From assembly GCF_037101375.1 (NCBI RefSeq), contig NZ_AP029019.1:1550001-1614000 (forward strand): a stretch of DNA of 64,000 nucleotides, in the 5' to 3' direction. Each line of letters opens with the position of its first letter. Position 1 is the first letter of the stretch. Shown in pieces: positions 45,112 through 53,728 of this stretch. Source of the stretch: Acidovorax sp. DW039. Its GTDB lineage: Bacteria > Pseudomonadota > Gammaproteobacteria > Burkholderiales > Burkholderiaceae_C. Under the pieces are notes generated by a model that was given only the letters and a program-made list of their open reading frames with translations, did not search any database and was not told where the DNA came from. The translations under genes were made by a program, and so were the position numbers.

Positions 45112-46458
45112 ATGAGCCGCAAAACGTCTGAACCCTCCAGCACTTCAGGGCTGCACCAGCCATTGGCGGAAAGCCTGCGGCCCCGTACCCTGGCCGAGGT
45201 GATCGGCCAGCAGCATGTGCTGGGGCCTGGCATGCCATTGCGCCTGGCGTTCGAGTCCGGCCGCCCGCACAGTTGCATCCTGTGGGGTCCTCCTGGCGTG
45301 GGCAAGACCACCATTGCACGGCTGATGGCCGATGCGTTTGATGCGCAGTTCATCAGCATCAGCGCGGTGCTGGGCGGGGTCAAGGACATCCGTGACGCGG
45401 TGGAACGTGCGCAAGCCGCGCGCGACGGGCTCATGCAGCAGCGCACGCTGGTGTTTGTGGATGAGGTACATCGCTTCAACAAGAGCCAGCAGGATGCGTT
45501 TCTGCCTCATGTGGAAAGCGGCCTGTTCACCTTCATTGGCGCCACCACTGAGAACCCTTCGTTTGAGGTGAACTCAGCATTGCTCTCGCGCGCGGCGGTG
45601 TATGTGCTGCAGCCGCTGTCTGCTGAGGACTTGAAGCAGATTGTGGCGCTGGCGCAATCCAGGCAAGCGGTACCAGCTATGGAAAGCATAGCAATCGACC
45701 GTTTGGTGGCCTATGCCGATGGGGACGCGCGCAAGTTGCTCAACACGCTCGAAACCCTGGCCATGGCCGCCACGCAGGAGAAGCTGGCAGAGATCACCGA
45801 CGCCTGGCTCCTCAAGGTGCTGGGCGAGCGCATGCGCCGCTACGACAAAGGCGGCGAGCAGTTCTACGACACCATCAGTGCGCTGCACAAATCGGTGCGC
45901 GGCTCTGACCCGGATGCCGCGCTGTACTGGCTGGTGCGCATGCTCGACGGCGGAGCAGACCCCCGTTACATGGCCCGCCGCCTGGTGCGCATGGCCAGCG
46001 AAGACATTGGCCTGGCCGATCCCCGTGCCCTGCGTCTGGCGCTGGATGCTGCCGAGGTGTACGAGCGCCTGGGTTCACCTGAAGGCGAGCTGGCACTGGC
46101 CGAGTGCGTGGTGTACCTGGCTGTGGCCCCCAAGTCCAACGCCGTCTACAAGGCCTACAACGCAGCCAGGGCCTGGGTGAAGCAGGACGGCACACGCCCC
46201 GTGCCCATGCACCTGCGCAATGCGCCCACCCAGCTCATGAAGCAGCTGGATTACGGCAAGGGCTACCGTTACGCGCACGACGAGGAGGGCGGTTTTGCGG
46301 CGGGCGAGCGCTATTTGCCTGATGGCATGGCTGACCCCGGCTTTTATGAGCCGGTGGAGCGGGGGCTGGAGATCAAGATTGCGCAGAAGTTGCGTGATCT
46401 GCGCGAACGCAACGAGGCCGCCCGGGCCGAGTCTGAAAATCCCCTTGCGGAGGGCTGA
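45112..46458 (+). CDS. rarA: Replication-associated recombination protein A (AAA+ ATPase)
   Basis: RarA/MgsA acts at stalled replication forks. The 448-residue protein has Walker A GPPGVGKTT (59-67), Walker B LVFVDEVHRF (about 115-125), sensor 1 IGATTENPSFE and C-terminal tetramerisation sequences (DPRYMARRLVRMASEDIGLA). The ATG at 45112 (MSRKTSE) starts just before LHQPLAESLRPRTL; an upstream TTG is possible. Repeat copy 8 lies in the middle of the gene. It is the third member of the ftsK-lolA-rarA order. Confidence 0.95.
   Translation: MSRKTSEPSSTSGLHQPLAESLRPRTLAEVIGQQHVLGPGMPLRLAFESGRPHSCILWGPPGVGKTTIARLMADAFDAQFISISAVLGGVKDIRDAVERAQAARDGLMQQRTLVFVDEVHRFNKSQQDAFLPHVESGLFTFIGATTENPSFEVNSALLSRAAVYVLQPLSAEDLKQIVALAQSRQAVPAMESIAIDRLVAYADGDARKLLNTLETLAMAATQEKLAEITDAWLLKVLGERMRRYDKGGEQFYDTISALHKSVRGSDPDAALYWLVRMLDGGADPRYMARRLVRMASEDIGLADPRALRLALDAAEVYERLGSPEGELALAECVVYLAVAPKSNAVYKAYNAARAWVKQDGTRPVPMHLRNAPTQLMKQLDYGKGYRYAHDEEGGFAAGERYLPDGMADPGFYEPVERGLEIKIAQKLRDLRERNEAARAESENPLAEG
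45664..45695 (-). repeat. Short palindromic repeat, copy 8 (inside rarA)
   Basis: In reverse orientation the unit reads TTGCTATGCTTTCCATAGCTGG, then TACCGCTTG. On the coding strand it is read in frame as A-V-P-A-M-E-S-I-A, in the same frame as copies 2, 5 and 12. It is the most degraded of the coding copies. Confidence 0.5.
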
Positions 46459-46774
46459 AAACGGCCTCGGCAACTGTCCAAACGGGATGGTTATGCCGAT
46501 ATTGCATAGGTCTGGTAATAAGTTTGCAAACCAATGTTCACGGCTGCATCAAAATTCCTTATGAATAGCGTTTGCACCTGATGAAGCGCAAATCCGCGGG
46601 AAAACCCCGCCAACACTGGCGTGGAGGCGAATCCACTACTGGCTACAATCCCGACCACAAACCCGCACAGCTGCATTTCTGGCGGGTTTTTTGCTAGATG
46701 GCAGTCGGGCCCAAAAGGCTGCACCGATCCCGGTGCCTGCACGATGGGCACGTCACAAACGAAGGACTTTTCTT
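46459..46774. other. 316-bp region upstream of livHMGF
   Basis: No gene is seen. It holds a TACAAT (46644-46649), an inverted repeat GTGGA/TCCAC (46621-46625, 46632-46636) and a terminator hairpin at 46659-46692. GAAGGAC serves the livH start. The first 160 bases show nothing I can name. Confidence 0.45.
46659..46692 (+). terminator. Terminator or attenuator upstream of livH
   Basis: AAACCCGC (46659-46666) and GCGGGTTT (46682-46689) form an 8-bp stem with a T-run, about 10 bp after TACAAT (46644-46649). It either ends rarA transcription or, if that -10 is used, attenuates the liv operon. Confidence 0.6.
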
Positions 46775-47704
46775 ATGGACATTTTGCTGCAGCAGATCAT
46801 CAACGGTCTGGTATTGGGCAGCATGTACGCCTTGATAGCCTTGGGCTACACCATGGTGTACGGCATCATTCAACTGATCAATTTCGCCCATGGCGAAGTG
46901 CTAATGATCGGTGCACTCACAAGCTGGAGCTGTATTGGCTTGATGCAAGGGGCCATGCCCGGCGCGCCAGGCTGGGTCATCCTGCTGCTGGCAACGCTGA
47001 TCGCCTGCGTGGTCGCTGCCACCCTCAACTTCACGATCGAGAAGATCGCCTACAAGCCGCTGCGCAACAGCCCGCGGCTGGCGCCCCTGATCACGGCCAT
47101 CGGCATGTCCATCCTGCTGCAGACGCTGGCCATGATCATCTGGAAGCCCAACTACAAGCCCTATCCCACCCTGCTGCCCAGCTCGCCCTTCCAGATCGGT
47201 GGCGCGTTCATCACGCCCACGCAGATCCTGATCCTGGGTGTGACGGCAGTGGCTCTGGCTTCCCTGGTCTACCTCGTCAACCACACCAGCCTGGGCCGCG
47301 CCATGCGCGCCACGGCCGAGAACCCTCGCGTGGCTTCCCTGATGGGCGTGAAGCCCGACATGGTGATCTCTGCCACCTTCATCATCGGCGCGGTGCTGGC
47401 CGCCATTGCCGGCATGATGTACGCCTCCAACTACGGCACTGCGCAGCACACCATGGGTTTCCTGCCTGGTCTCAAGGCCTTCACGGCTGCAGTGTTCGGC
47501 GGCATCGGCAACCTGGCCGGTGCGGTCGTCGGCGGCATTTTGCTGGGCCTCATCGAGGCGATTGGCTCAGGCTACATCGGCACCCTCACGGGCGGCCTGC
47601 TGGGCAGCCATTACACCGACATCTTTGCGTTCATCGTGCTGATCATCATCCTGACGCTGCGCCCCTCGGGCCTGCTGGGTGAGCGTGTGGCTGATCGCGC
47701 CTGA
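46775..47704 (+). CDS. livH: Branched-chain amino acid ABC transporter permease LivH
   Basis: The 309-residue permease has about eight membrane helices (DILLQQIINGLVLGSMYALI at the start; LGYTMVYGIIQLINFAHGE is the family hallmark). The E. coli protein has 308 residues. It is the first gene of livHMGF and forms the channel with LivM. The ATG at 46775 follows a GAAGGAC site. Confidence 0.95.
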   Translation: MDILLQQIINGLVLGSMYALIALGYTMVYGIIQLINFAHGEVLMIGALTSWSCIGLMQGAMPGAPGWVILLLATLIACVVAATLNFTIEKIAYKPLRNSPRLAPLITAIGMSILLQTLAMIIWKPNYKPYPTLLPSSPFQIGGAFITPTQILILGVTAVALASLVYLVNHTSLGRAMRATAENPRVASLMGVKPDMVISATFIIGAVLAAIAGMMYASNYGTAQHTMGFLPGLKAFTAAVFGGIGNLAGAVVGGILLGLIEAIGSGYIGTLTGGLLGSHYTDIFAFIVLIIILTLRPSGLLGERVADRA

Positions 47705-47717
47705 GGAGCCTTTCACC

Positions 47718-48794
47718 ATGAAGAACACCAAAACCAATTGGATCATCGGCGCCGTGGCGCTGCTGGTGCTGCCGCTGATCCTGCAATCCTTCGGAAACGC
47801 CTGGGTGCGTATTGCTGACCTGGCCCTGCTGTACGTCATGCTGGCGCTGGGCCTGAACATCGTGGTGGGCTATGCAGGCCTGCTCGACCTGGGCTACGTG
47901 GCGTTCTACGCCGTGGGGGCCTACCTGTTTGGTCTGATGGCATCGCCCCACTTGGCAGACAACTTTGCGGCGTTTGCTGCCATGTTCCCCAACGGGCTGC
48001 ACACCTCGCTATGGCTGGTGATTCCGCTGGCGGCGTTGCTGGCTGCGGTATGCGGAGCCTTGCTGGGCGCGCCTACCCTCAAGCTGCGCGGCGACTACCT
48101 TGCCATCGTGACCTTGGGCTTTGGCGAAATCATCCGTATCTTCCTGAACAACCTGGATCACCCCGTCAACCTGACCAACGGCCCCAAGGGCATCGGCCAG
48201 ATCGACTCGGTCAAGATCTTTGGTCTGGACCTGGGCAAGCGCCTGGAGCTGTTCGGCTTTGATATCAACTCCGTCACGCTCTACTACTACCTGTTCCTGA
48301 TCCTGGTGGTGCTGACCGTAATCATCTGCTACCGCCTGCAGGACTCCCGCATTGGCCGTGCATGGATGGCTATCCGCGAAGACGAAATCGCCGCCAAGGC
48401 CATGGGTATCAACACCCGCAACATGAAGCTGCTGGCTTTCGGCATGGGCGCTTCGTTCGGCGGTGTGTCGGGTGCGATGTTCGGTGCTTTTCAGGGCTTC
48501 GTGTCGCCCGAGTCGTTCAGCCTGATGGAGTCCGTGATGATCATTGCCATGGTGGTTCTGGGCGGTATCGGCCACATCCCTGGTGTGATCCTGGGTGCCA
48601 TCTTGTTGTCTGCCTTGCCTGAGGTGCTGCGCTATGTGGCCGGTCCCCTGCAGGCCATGACCGATGGCCGTCTGGATTCCGCCATCCTGCGCCAGTTGCT
48701 CATTGCCCTGGCCATGATCATCATCATGTTGATGCGTCCCCGCGGTCTGTGGCCCGCCCCCGAGCATGGCAAGAGCCTGACCCAGAAGACCTGA
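47718..48794 (+). CDS. livM: Branched-chain amino acid ABC transporter permease LivM
   Basis: The 358-residue permease has about ten helices and the family pattern LNIVVGYAGLLDLGYVAFYA near residue 45 and KLRGDYLAIVTLGFGEIIRI near residue 123. The ATG at 47718 has a GAGGAG site just after the livH stop. It forms a heterodimer with LivH. Confidence 0.95.
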   Translation: MKNTKTNWIIGAVALLVLPLILQSFGNAWVRIADLALLYVMLALGLNIVVGYAGLLDLGYVAFYAVGAYLFGLMASPHLADNFAAFAAMFPNGLHTSLWLVIPLAALLAAVCGALLGAPTLKLRGDYLAIVTLGFGEIIRIFLNNLDHPVNLTNGPKGIGQIDSVKIFGLDLGKRLELFGFDINSVTLYYYLFLILVVLTVIICYRLQDSRIGRAWMAIREDEIAAKAMGINTRNMKLLAFGMGASFGGVSGAMFGAFQGFVSPESFSLMESVMIIAMVVLGGIGHIPGVILGAILLSALPEVLRYVAGPLQAMTDGRLDSAILRQLLIALAMIIIMLMRPRGLWPAPEHGKSLTQKT

Positions 48795-48816
48795 ACCCAT
48801 CGCAGAAAGTTAGAAC

Positions 48817-49599
48817 ATGGCAGAAAAAACCAACGATGTGGTGCTCAAGGTTGCAGGCATTTCCAAGCGCTTCGGCGGCCTGCAAGCCCTCTCTGACGTG
48901 GGCATCACGATTGAACGCGGTCAGGTCTATGGCCTGATCGGCCCCAACGGAGCTGGCAAGACGACGTTTTTCAACGTGATCACCGGCTTGTACACGCCCG
49001 ACAGCGGCACCTTTGAGCTGGCGGGCAAGCCCTACGAGCCCACCGCCGTGCATGAAGTGGCCAAGGCAGGCATTGCCCGCACGTTCCAGAACATCCGGCT
49101 GTTTGCTGAGATGACAGCGCTGGAGAACGTGATGGTGGGTCGCCACATCCGTACCCACTCCGGCCTGCTGGGCGCGGTCTTCCGCACCAAGGCCTTCAAG
49201 GACGAAGAAGCCGCCATTGCCAAGCGTGCGCAAGAGCTGCTGGACTATGTGGGCATCGGCAAGTTTGCTGACTACAAGGCCCGTACCTTGAGCTACGGTG
49301 ACCAGCGCCGTCTGGAAATTGCCCGTGCCCTGGCAACCGATCCTCAACTGATTGCGCTGGATGAGCCTGCCGCTGGCATGAACGCCACCGAAAAAGTGCA
49401 GCTGCGCGAACTGATCGACCAGATCCGCAAGGACAACCGCACCATCTTGCTGATCGAGCACGATGTGAAGCTGGTGATGGGCCTGTGCGACCGGGTGACG
49501 GTGCTCGACTACGGCAAGCAGATTGCCGAGGGCACCCCTGCCACTGTGCAGAAGAATGAAAAAGTGATTGAGGCCTATCTGGGCACCGGAGGACATTGA
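48817..49599 (+). CDS. livG: Branched-chain amino acid ABC transporter ATPase LivG
   Basis: The 260-residue ATPase has Walker A GPNGAGKTTF, Q-loop FQNIRLFAEMT, signature LSYGDQRRLE and Walker B LIALDEPAAGM. The signature LSYGDQRRLE is typical of LivG. The next gene starts two bases after its stop. Confidence 0.96.
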   Translation: MAEKTNDVVLKVAGISKRFGGLQALSDVGITIERGQVYGLIGPNGAGKTTFFNVITGLYTPDSGTFELAGKPYEPTAVHEVAKAGIARTFQNIRLFAEMTALENVMVGRHIRTHSGLLGAVFRTKAFKDEEAAIAKRAQELLDYVGIGKFADYKARTLSYGDQRRLEIARALATDPQLIALDEPAAGMNATEKVQLRELIDQIRKDNRTILLIEHDVKLVMGLCDRVTVLDYGKQIAEGTPATVQKNEKVIEAYLGTGGH

Positions 49600-49601
49600 G
49601 A

Positions 49602-50330
49602 ATGGCCGAAAAATCCAATAACGTGCTGCTGAAGGTCAAAGGCCTGAAGGTGGCCTACGGCGGCATCCAGGCCGTCAAGGGCGTGGACTTTGAGGTGCGC
49701 GAGGGCGAGCTGGTGTCGCTGATTGGCTCCAACGGTGCAGGCAAGACCACCACCATGAAAGCCATCACAGGCACCCTGCCCATGAACGATGGCGACATCG
49801 AATACCTGGGCGAGAGCATCCGTGGCAAGGGCGCCTGGGATCTGGTGAAGAAGGGCTTGGTGATGGTGCCGGAAGGCCGTGGCGTGTTCGCACGCATGAC
49901 CATCACGGAGAACCTGCAGATGGGCGCCTACATCCGCAATGACAAGGCAGGCATCCTGGCTGACATCGAGAAGATGTTCACCATCTTCCCGCGTCTGCGC
50001 GAGCGCAAGGACCAGCTGGCAGGAACCATGTCCGGTGGCGAGCAGCAAATGCTGGCCATGGGCCGTGCGCTGATGAGCCAGCCCAAGGTGTTGCTGCTGG
50101 ACGAACCCTCCATGGGCCTGTCGCCCATCATGGTGGACAAGATTTTTGAAGTGGTGCGCGATGTGTACGCCCTGGGCGTGACCATCGTGCTGGTGGAGCA
50201 AAACGCCAGCCGTGCGCTGGCCATTGCAGACCGCGGCTACGTCATGGAGTCCGGTCTCATCACCATGACGGGTCCTGGTCAGGAACTGCTGAATGACCCC
50301 AAGGTGCGCGCAGCGTACCTGGGCGAGTAA
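49602..50330 (+). CDS. livF: Branched-chain amino acid ABC transporter ATPase LivF
   Basis: The 242-residue ATPase has Walker A GSNGAGKTTTM, signature MSGGEQQMLA and Walker B VLLLDEPSMGL, the LivF pattern. The ATG at 49602 gives tight coupling to livG. No livK/livJ binding-protein gene precedes or follows the operon in this window. Confidence 0.96.
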   Translation: MAEKSNNVLLKVKGLKVAYGGIQAVKGVDFEVREGELVSLIGSNGAGKTTTMKAITGTLPMNDGDIEYLGESIRGKGAWDLVKKGLVMVPEGRGVFARMTITENLQMGAYIRNDKAGILADIEKMFTIFPRLRERKDQLAGTMSGGEQQMLAMGRALMSQPKVLLLDEPSMGLSPIMVDKIFEVVRDVYALGVTIVLVEQNASRALAIADRGYVMESGLITMTGPGQELLNDPKVRAAYLGE

Positions 50331-50383
50331 TCACTCAGGCAACTGCCGGATCTTTGTCGTTCGGTGGGAGCAATCTCCCATGT

Positions 50384-50415
50384 AAAAAGGGCGCGATGCA
50401 CATCGCGCCCTTTTT
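50384..50415 (+). terminator. Rho-independent terminator after livF
   Basis: AAAAAGGGCGCGAT and its exact complement ATCGCGCCCTTTTT flank a GCAC loop, giving 14-bp arms and a T-tract. It is bidirectional and also serves the convergent beta-barrel gene. Confidence 0.92.
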
Positions 50416-50445
50416 GTTTTGATGAGGCGAGGCAGGGCTTCGGAA

Positions 50446-51066
50446 TCAGAAGCGGTACTGCAGCCCCACGGTGGTCATTTTCACGTCGTCGTTGCCGTCC
50501 GCAAACTTGAATCGGTGGTTTTCCCACTCGATAACGGCGGCCCACTGCGGGTTGAAGGTCCACCGGGCCCCCAGACCATAAGACAGGCCAAAGCCGTCCT
50601 CTTTGCCTGTCTGCACGCCCAAGCCGCTGAAGCCACCCGTGCGGGTGCGACCGTAGGTCGTACCCACCTTGCCGAATACATCAAATTGCTCGCTGACCGG
50701 CGCGCGGCCTACCAGGCTGAGGTTGATGCCGTGGGCCTCGGTATCGCCACCCAGGCGGCGTGCCTTGCCTGCATTCACGTAGCCGACCTCAAGACCCCAG
50801 TTGGGGTGAAAAAAGCCACCGGTGTACAGCTTCCAGGCGGTATCCGAATTGTCGGATTCCATGCCCATCGGGCCTGTGTTCAGATCGTATTTGGAACGAC
50901 CCGCGCTCAGGCCGAAGTAACCGTCGTGTGTGTAGGGCAGCACCGAGCTGCGCTCTGCGCCGCGATTCATGGAGGAATTGCCCATGCTGGAAGTCTGGGC
51001 CTGTGCGCCTGCGGCGGCGCAGGCCACGATCAGTGCAACAGGAAGAAGGCGAAAGCGGGATGTCAT
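50446..51066 (-). CDS. Outer-membrane beta-barrel protein
   Basis: The 206-residue precursor has a signal peptide (VALIVACAAAGAQAQ) and alternating hydrophobic strands ending in the outer-membrane aromatic terminus GLQYRF. Segments such as GYFGLSAGRSKYDL and GTTYGRTRTGGFSGLGVQTG look like the strands and loops of an eight-stranded OmpW/OmpA-type barrel. A porin-like or adhesin role is possible; specificity is unknown. The ATG at 51066 was chosen because it starts the signal peptide. Confidence 0.82.
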   Translation of the reverse strand: MTSRFRLLPVALIVACAAAGAQAQTSSMGNSSMNRGAERSSVLPYTHDGYFGLSAGRSKYDLNTGPMGMESDNSDTAWKLYTGGFFHPNWGLEVGYVNAGKARRLGGDTEAHGINLSLVGRAPVSEQFDVFGKVGTTYGRTRTGGFSGLGVQTGKEDGFGLSYGLGARWTFNPQWAAVIEWENHRFKFADGNDDVKMTTVGLQYRF

Positions 51067-51285
51067 CGGCTGGGTCCTTGGTTGAATCAGAAAACTCAGC
51101 AGATGCCTGAACCGGGGTCCGGCATCTGCACGCGGTGGTCCCACTTTAGGAAGGGAGGCCATGGCGCGCTGTCGTCCCCGGCTAGCCAGTCTTGTAGGAG
51201 AACGTCTATCACTGCAGCGCAAATGCGCATGAAGGTGACGGGTCGTGGCAGCATGGAGTCCGCTGCAGAGCACACTAGGTGTCCT

Positions 51286-51343
51286 GCTATTCTTTATGTA
51301 GCTGCCTGCGCTTTATCTATAAGCGCCAGAGGTATTTTTTTAT
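51286..51343 (+). repeat. Short palindromic repeat, copy 9 (intergenic, upstream of DUF486)
   Basis: The unit begins GCTATTCTTTATGTAGCTGC, then CTGCGCTTTATCTATAAGCGC and CAGAGGTATTTTTTTAT. The stem GCGCTT/AAGCGC (51308-51313, 51321-51326) is followed by a T-run. It ends 34 bp before the DUF486 start. Confidence 0.8.
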
Positions 51344-51376
51344 CTCTTTCTTTTGTCGTCCCGCGGTCCGCGAATC

Positions 51377-51739
51377 ATGAGCTTCCTCCAACAACTGCCC
51401 ATTCCTCTTCAAACCGTTCTTTTGCTGGTGGCCAGCAATGTCTTCATGACGTTCGCCTGGTACGGACACCTCAAGAATCTGGCGTCTGCCCCCTGGTACA
51501 CCGCTGCCTTCGTCAGTTGGGGGATTGCGCTGTTTGAGTACCTGCTGCAGGTGCCGGCCAACCGCATTGGTTTCACCCAGTTCAATGTGGGGCAGCTCAA
51601 GATCATGCAAGAGGTCATCACGCTGGGGGTGTTTGTTCCCTTCGCGGTGTTTTATCTCGACCAGCCGCTCAAGCTGGACTACCTGTGGGCGGGCCTGTGC
51701 CTGGTGGGGGCGGTGTATTTCATCTTTCGGGGCGCTTGA
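51377..51739 (+). CDS. DUF486 family membrane protein
   Basis: The 120-residue protein has four hydrophobic segments and matches the DUF486 pattern (FMTFAWYGHLK, WYTAAFVSWGIALFEYLLQVPA, LDYLWAGLCLVGAVYFIF). DUF486 members resemble half of an EamA/DMT transporter. Function is unknown. The ATG at 51377 is the start that fits the family; a GTG three codons into the reading frame upstream is less likely. Confidence 0.85.
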   Translation: MSFLQQLPIPLQTVLLLVASNVFMTFAWYGHLKNLASAPWYTAAFVSWGIALFEYLLQVPANRIGFTQFNVGQLKIMQEVITLGVFVPFAVFYLDQPLKLDYLWAGLCLVGAVYFIFRGA

Positions 51740-51847
51740 GCAGGTAGCTTCCTGGCCTGGGTCGCCCCGGGTCTTTTCACTGTGCCGGGTCAAGGAAAGT
51801 GAGCGGTTGCCGCCAGCAGGTTGCAACCGCTCACGGTTAAACTCCGC

Positions 51848-51865
51848 ATGTCACAAAACCGTCAC
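51848..51865 (+). promoter_or_regulatory. PHO-box-like site upstream of the DUF47-Pit operon
   Basis: ATGTCACAAAACCGTCAC matches the 18-bp PHO-box consensus CTGTCATAAAACTGTCAC at 15 positions, in the correct orientation, 55 bp before the DUF47 ATG. PhoB control in response to phosphate limitation is plausible. Confidence 0.6.
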
Positions 51866-51919
51866 GACACCCCGTGGCGATCGTTCTTTGTATTTTTTGA
51901 TATCCCACCAGGAGCCTGC

Positions 51920-52567
51920 ATGCTGTTTGCCAAGCTGTTGCCACGCGAAGGCAATTTTTTCGAAATGTTCAACCAGCATGCGGACCGCATCGTCGAAGCC
52001 GCACGCGCCTTCTCGCACCTGGTGGCCAACTACAACGATCCTCATCTGCGTGAAAAGTACAACCAGGATGTGGACAACGCCGAGCGCGCCGCCGATCGCG
52101 TGACGCACGATGTCAACAAGGCCATCCATAAGACCTTCATCACCCCCATCGACCGTGAGCAGATCCATACACTGATCAACACGATGGACGATGTGGCCGA
52201 CCTGATCCAGGACTCCGCAGAGACCATGGCGCTGTACGACGTGCGCCATATGACCGAAGAGATCACCCGCTTGACCGACCTGAGCCTCAAGTGCTGCGAG
52301 CGCCTGCGCGACGCCGTGAAGCTCCTCGACAAGATTGCCGATCCTGCGGTGGCCGAGGCTGCCCTCAAGACATGCGAGGAGATTGACCGCCTCGAATCGG
52401 ATGCCGACCGCGTCATGCGCAGCGCCATGAGCAAGCTGTTCCGTGAAGAGCCTGATGTGCGTGAAGTCATCAAGCTCAAGGCCATCTACGAGTTGCTGGA
52501 GACCATCACCGACAAGTGTGAAGACGTGGCCAACACCATCGAGGGCATCGTCCTCGAAAACTCCTGA
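51920..52567 (+). CDS. DUF47/PhoU-like accessory protein of the Pit phosphate transporter
   Basis: The 215-residue helical protein (DUF47, PF01865) has PhoU-like helices: FFEMFNQHADRIVEAARAF, then AADRVTHDVNKAIHKTFITP and IYELLETITDKCEDVANTIE. The conserved FITPIDREQI motif is present near residue 75. It starts after a CAGGAG site at ATG 51920. It lies 19 bp upstream of pit, as is usual, and a PHO-box-like site precedes it. Confidence 0.92.
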   Translation: MLFAKLLPREGNFFEMFNQHADRIVEAARAFSHLVANYNDPHLREKYNQDVDNAERAADRVTHDVNKAIHKTFITPIDREQIHTLINTMDDVADLIQDSAETMALYDVRHMTEEITRLTDLSLKCCERLRDAVKLLDKIADPAVAEAALKTCEEIDRLESDADRVMRSAMSKLFREEPDVREVIKLKAIYELLETITDKCEDVANTIEGIVLENS

Positions 52568-52585
52568 TCGAGCGGGCACTTCAAC

Positions 52586-53599
52586 ATGGAAACCGTACAA
52601 ACAGCCCTGTGGGTTGTGATGCTACTTGTCGCGCTGGCGATCCTGTTCGATTTCATGAACGGGTTTCACGATGCCGCCAATTCGATCGCGACCGTGGTGT
52701 CGACGGGCGTACTCAAGCCTGCGCAAGCGGTGCTTTTTGCCGCGTTCTTCAACTGCGTGGCGATCTTTGTCTTCCACAGCCTCACGGTGGCGGCCACCGT
52801 GGGCAAAGGCATTGTGCAGCCCGGCATTGTGGACGTGCATGTGGTCTTTGGTGCCCTGGTGGGGGCCATCACCTGGAACGTGATCACCTGGTACTACGGC
52901 ATTCCCAGCAGCTCATCGCACGCACTGATCGGCGGCATCGTGGGCTCGGTGATTGCCAAGGCCGGTGCGGGCGCGCTGGTGGCTGCAGGCATCCTGAAAG
53001 CCGTGGCGTTCATCTTCATCTCGCCTTTGCTGGGCTTTACCCTCGGCTCGCTGATGATGGTGGCTGTGGCCTGGATCTTCCGCAGGGTACGTCCCAGCAA
53101 GGTGGACAAGTGGTTCCGCCGCCTGCAACTGGTGTCTGCCGGTGCTTACAGCCTGGGACACGGTGGCAATGACGCGCAAAAAACCATCGGCATCATCTGG
53201 CTCCTGCTGATTTCCACCGGCTACGCCTCGGCCAGCGATGCGGCTCCGCCCACCTGGACCATCGTCAGCTGCTACGTTGCCATTGGCCTGGGCACCATGT
53301 TTGGTGGCTGGCGCATCGTGAAGACCATGGGGCAGAAGATCACCAAGCTCAAGCCTGTGGGTGGCTTCTGTGCCGAAACGGGTGGCGCGCTCACCCTGTT
53401 TCTGGCCACCACTCTGGGTATTCCAGTCTCTACCACCCACACCATTACCGGTGCGATTGTGGGCGTGGGGTCTACCCAGCGCGCCAGTGCTGTGCGCTGG
53501 GGGGTGGCGGGCAACATCATCTGGGCGTGGATTTTGACCATCCCCGCCAGTGCATTTGTGGCAGCCATCGCCTACTGGGTCAGCCTGCAGTTGTTCTGA
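52586..53599 (+). CDS. Low-affinity inorganic phosphate transporter (Pit family)
   Basis: The 337-residue membrane protein has about ten helices. The Pit/PHO4 duplicated signature occurs as NGFHDAANSIATVV near residue 24 and GHGGNDAQKTIGI near residue 190. Proton-driven phosphate (or metal-phosphate) symport across the inner membrane is expected. It follows the DUF47 gene in an operon. A palindromic repeat starts 3 bp after its stop, then a strong terminator. Confidence 0.95.
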   Translation: METVQTALWVVMLLVALAILFDFMNGFHDAANSIATVVSTGVLKPAQAVLFAAFFNCVAIFVFHSLTVAATVGKGIVQPGIVDVHVVFGALVGAITWNVITWYYGIPSSSSHALIGGIVGSVIAKAGAGALVAAGILKAVAFIFISPLLGFTLGSLMMVAVAWIFRRVRPSKVDKWFRRLQLVSAGAYSLGHGGNDAQKTIGIIWLLLISTGYASASDAAPPTWTIVSCYVAIGLGTMFGGWRIVKTMGQKITKLKPVGGFCAETGGALTLFLATTLGIPVSTTHTITGAIVGVGSTQRASAVRWGVAGNIIWAWILTIPASAFVAAIAYWVSLQLF

Positions 53600-53601
53600 T
53601 T

Positions 53602-53650
53602 GCTATTGAAATCGTAGCTGCTTGCGCTGATTCCATAAGCGCTAACGCCC
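53602..53650 (+). repeat. Short palindromic repeat, copy 10 (intergenic, after pit)
   Basis: The unit begins GCTATTGAAATCGTAGCTGC, then TTGCGCTGATTCCATAAGCGC and TAACGCC. It starts three bases after the pit stop codon and merges into the pit terminator. Confidence 0.8.
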
Positions 53651-53681
53651 TGTCTGATGCATCATCAGACAGGGCGTTTTT
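53645..53681 (+). terminator. Rho-independent terminator after pit
   Basis: ACGCCCTGTCTGATG (53645-53659) and its exact complement (53663-53677) form a perfect 15-bp stem with a 3-nt loop and a TTTTT tract. It ends the DUF47-pit transcript. Confidence 0.95.
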
Positions 53682-53728
53682 CTTGGGCTTGGGTGCAGGG
53701 CACACGGCAGGTCCATCACCGCCGCGGG

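Noticed and set aside
46580..46696. A short frame ending in the T-run of the hairpin ahead of livH, considered as a leader peptide
   Set aside because: It lacks a run of leucine, isoleucine or valine codons and has no ribosome binding site.
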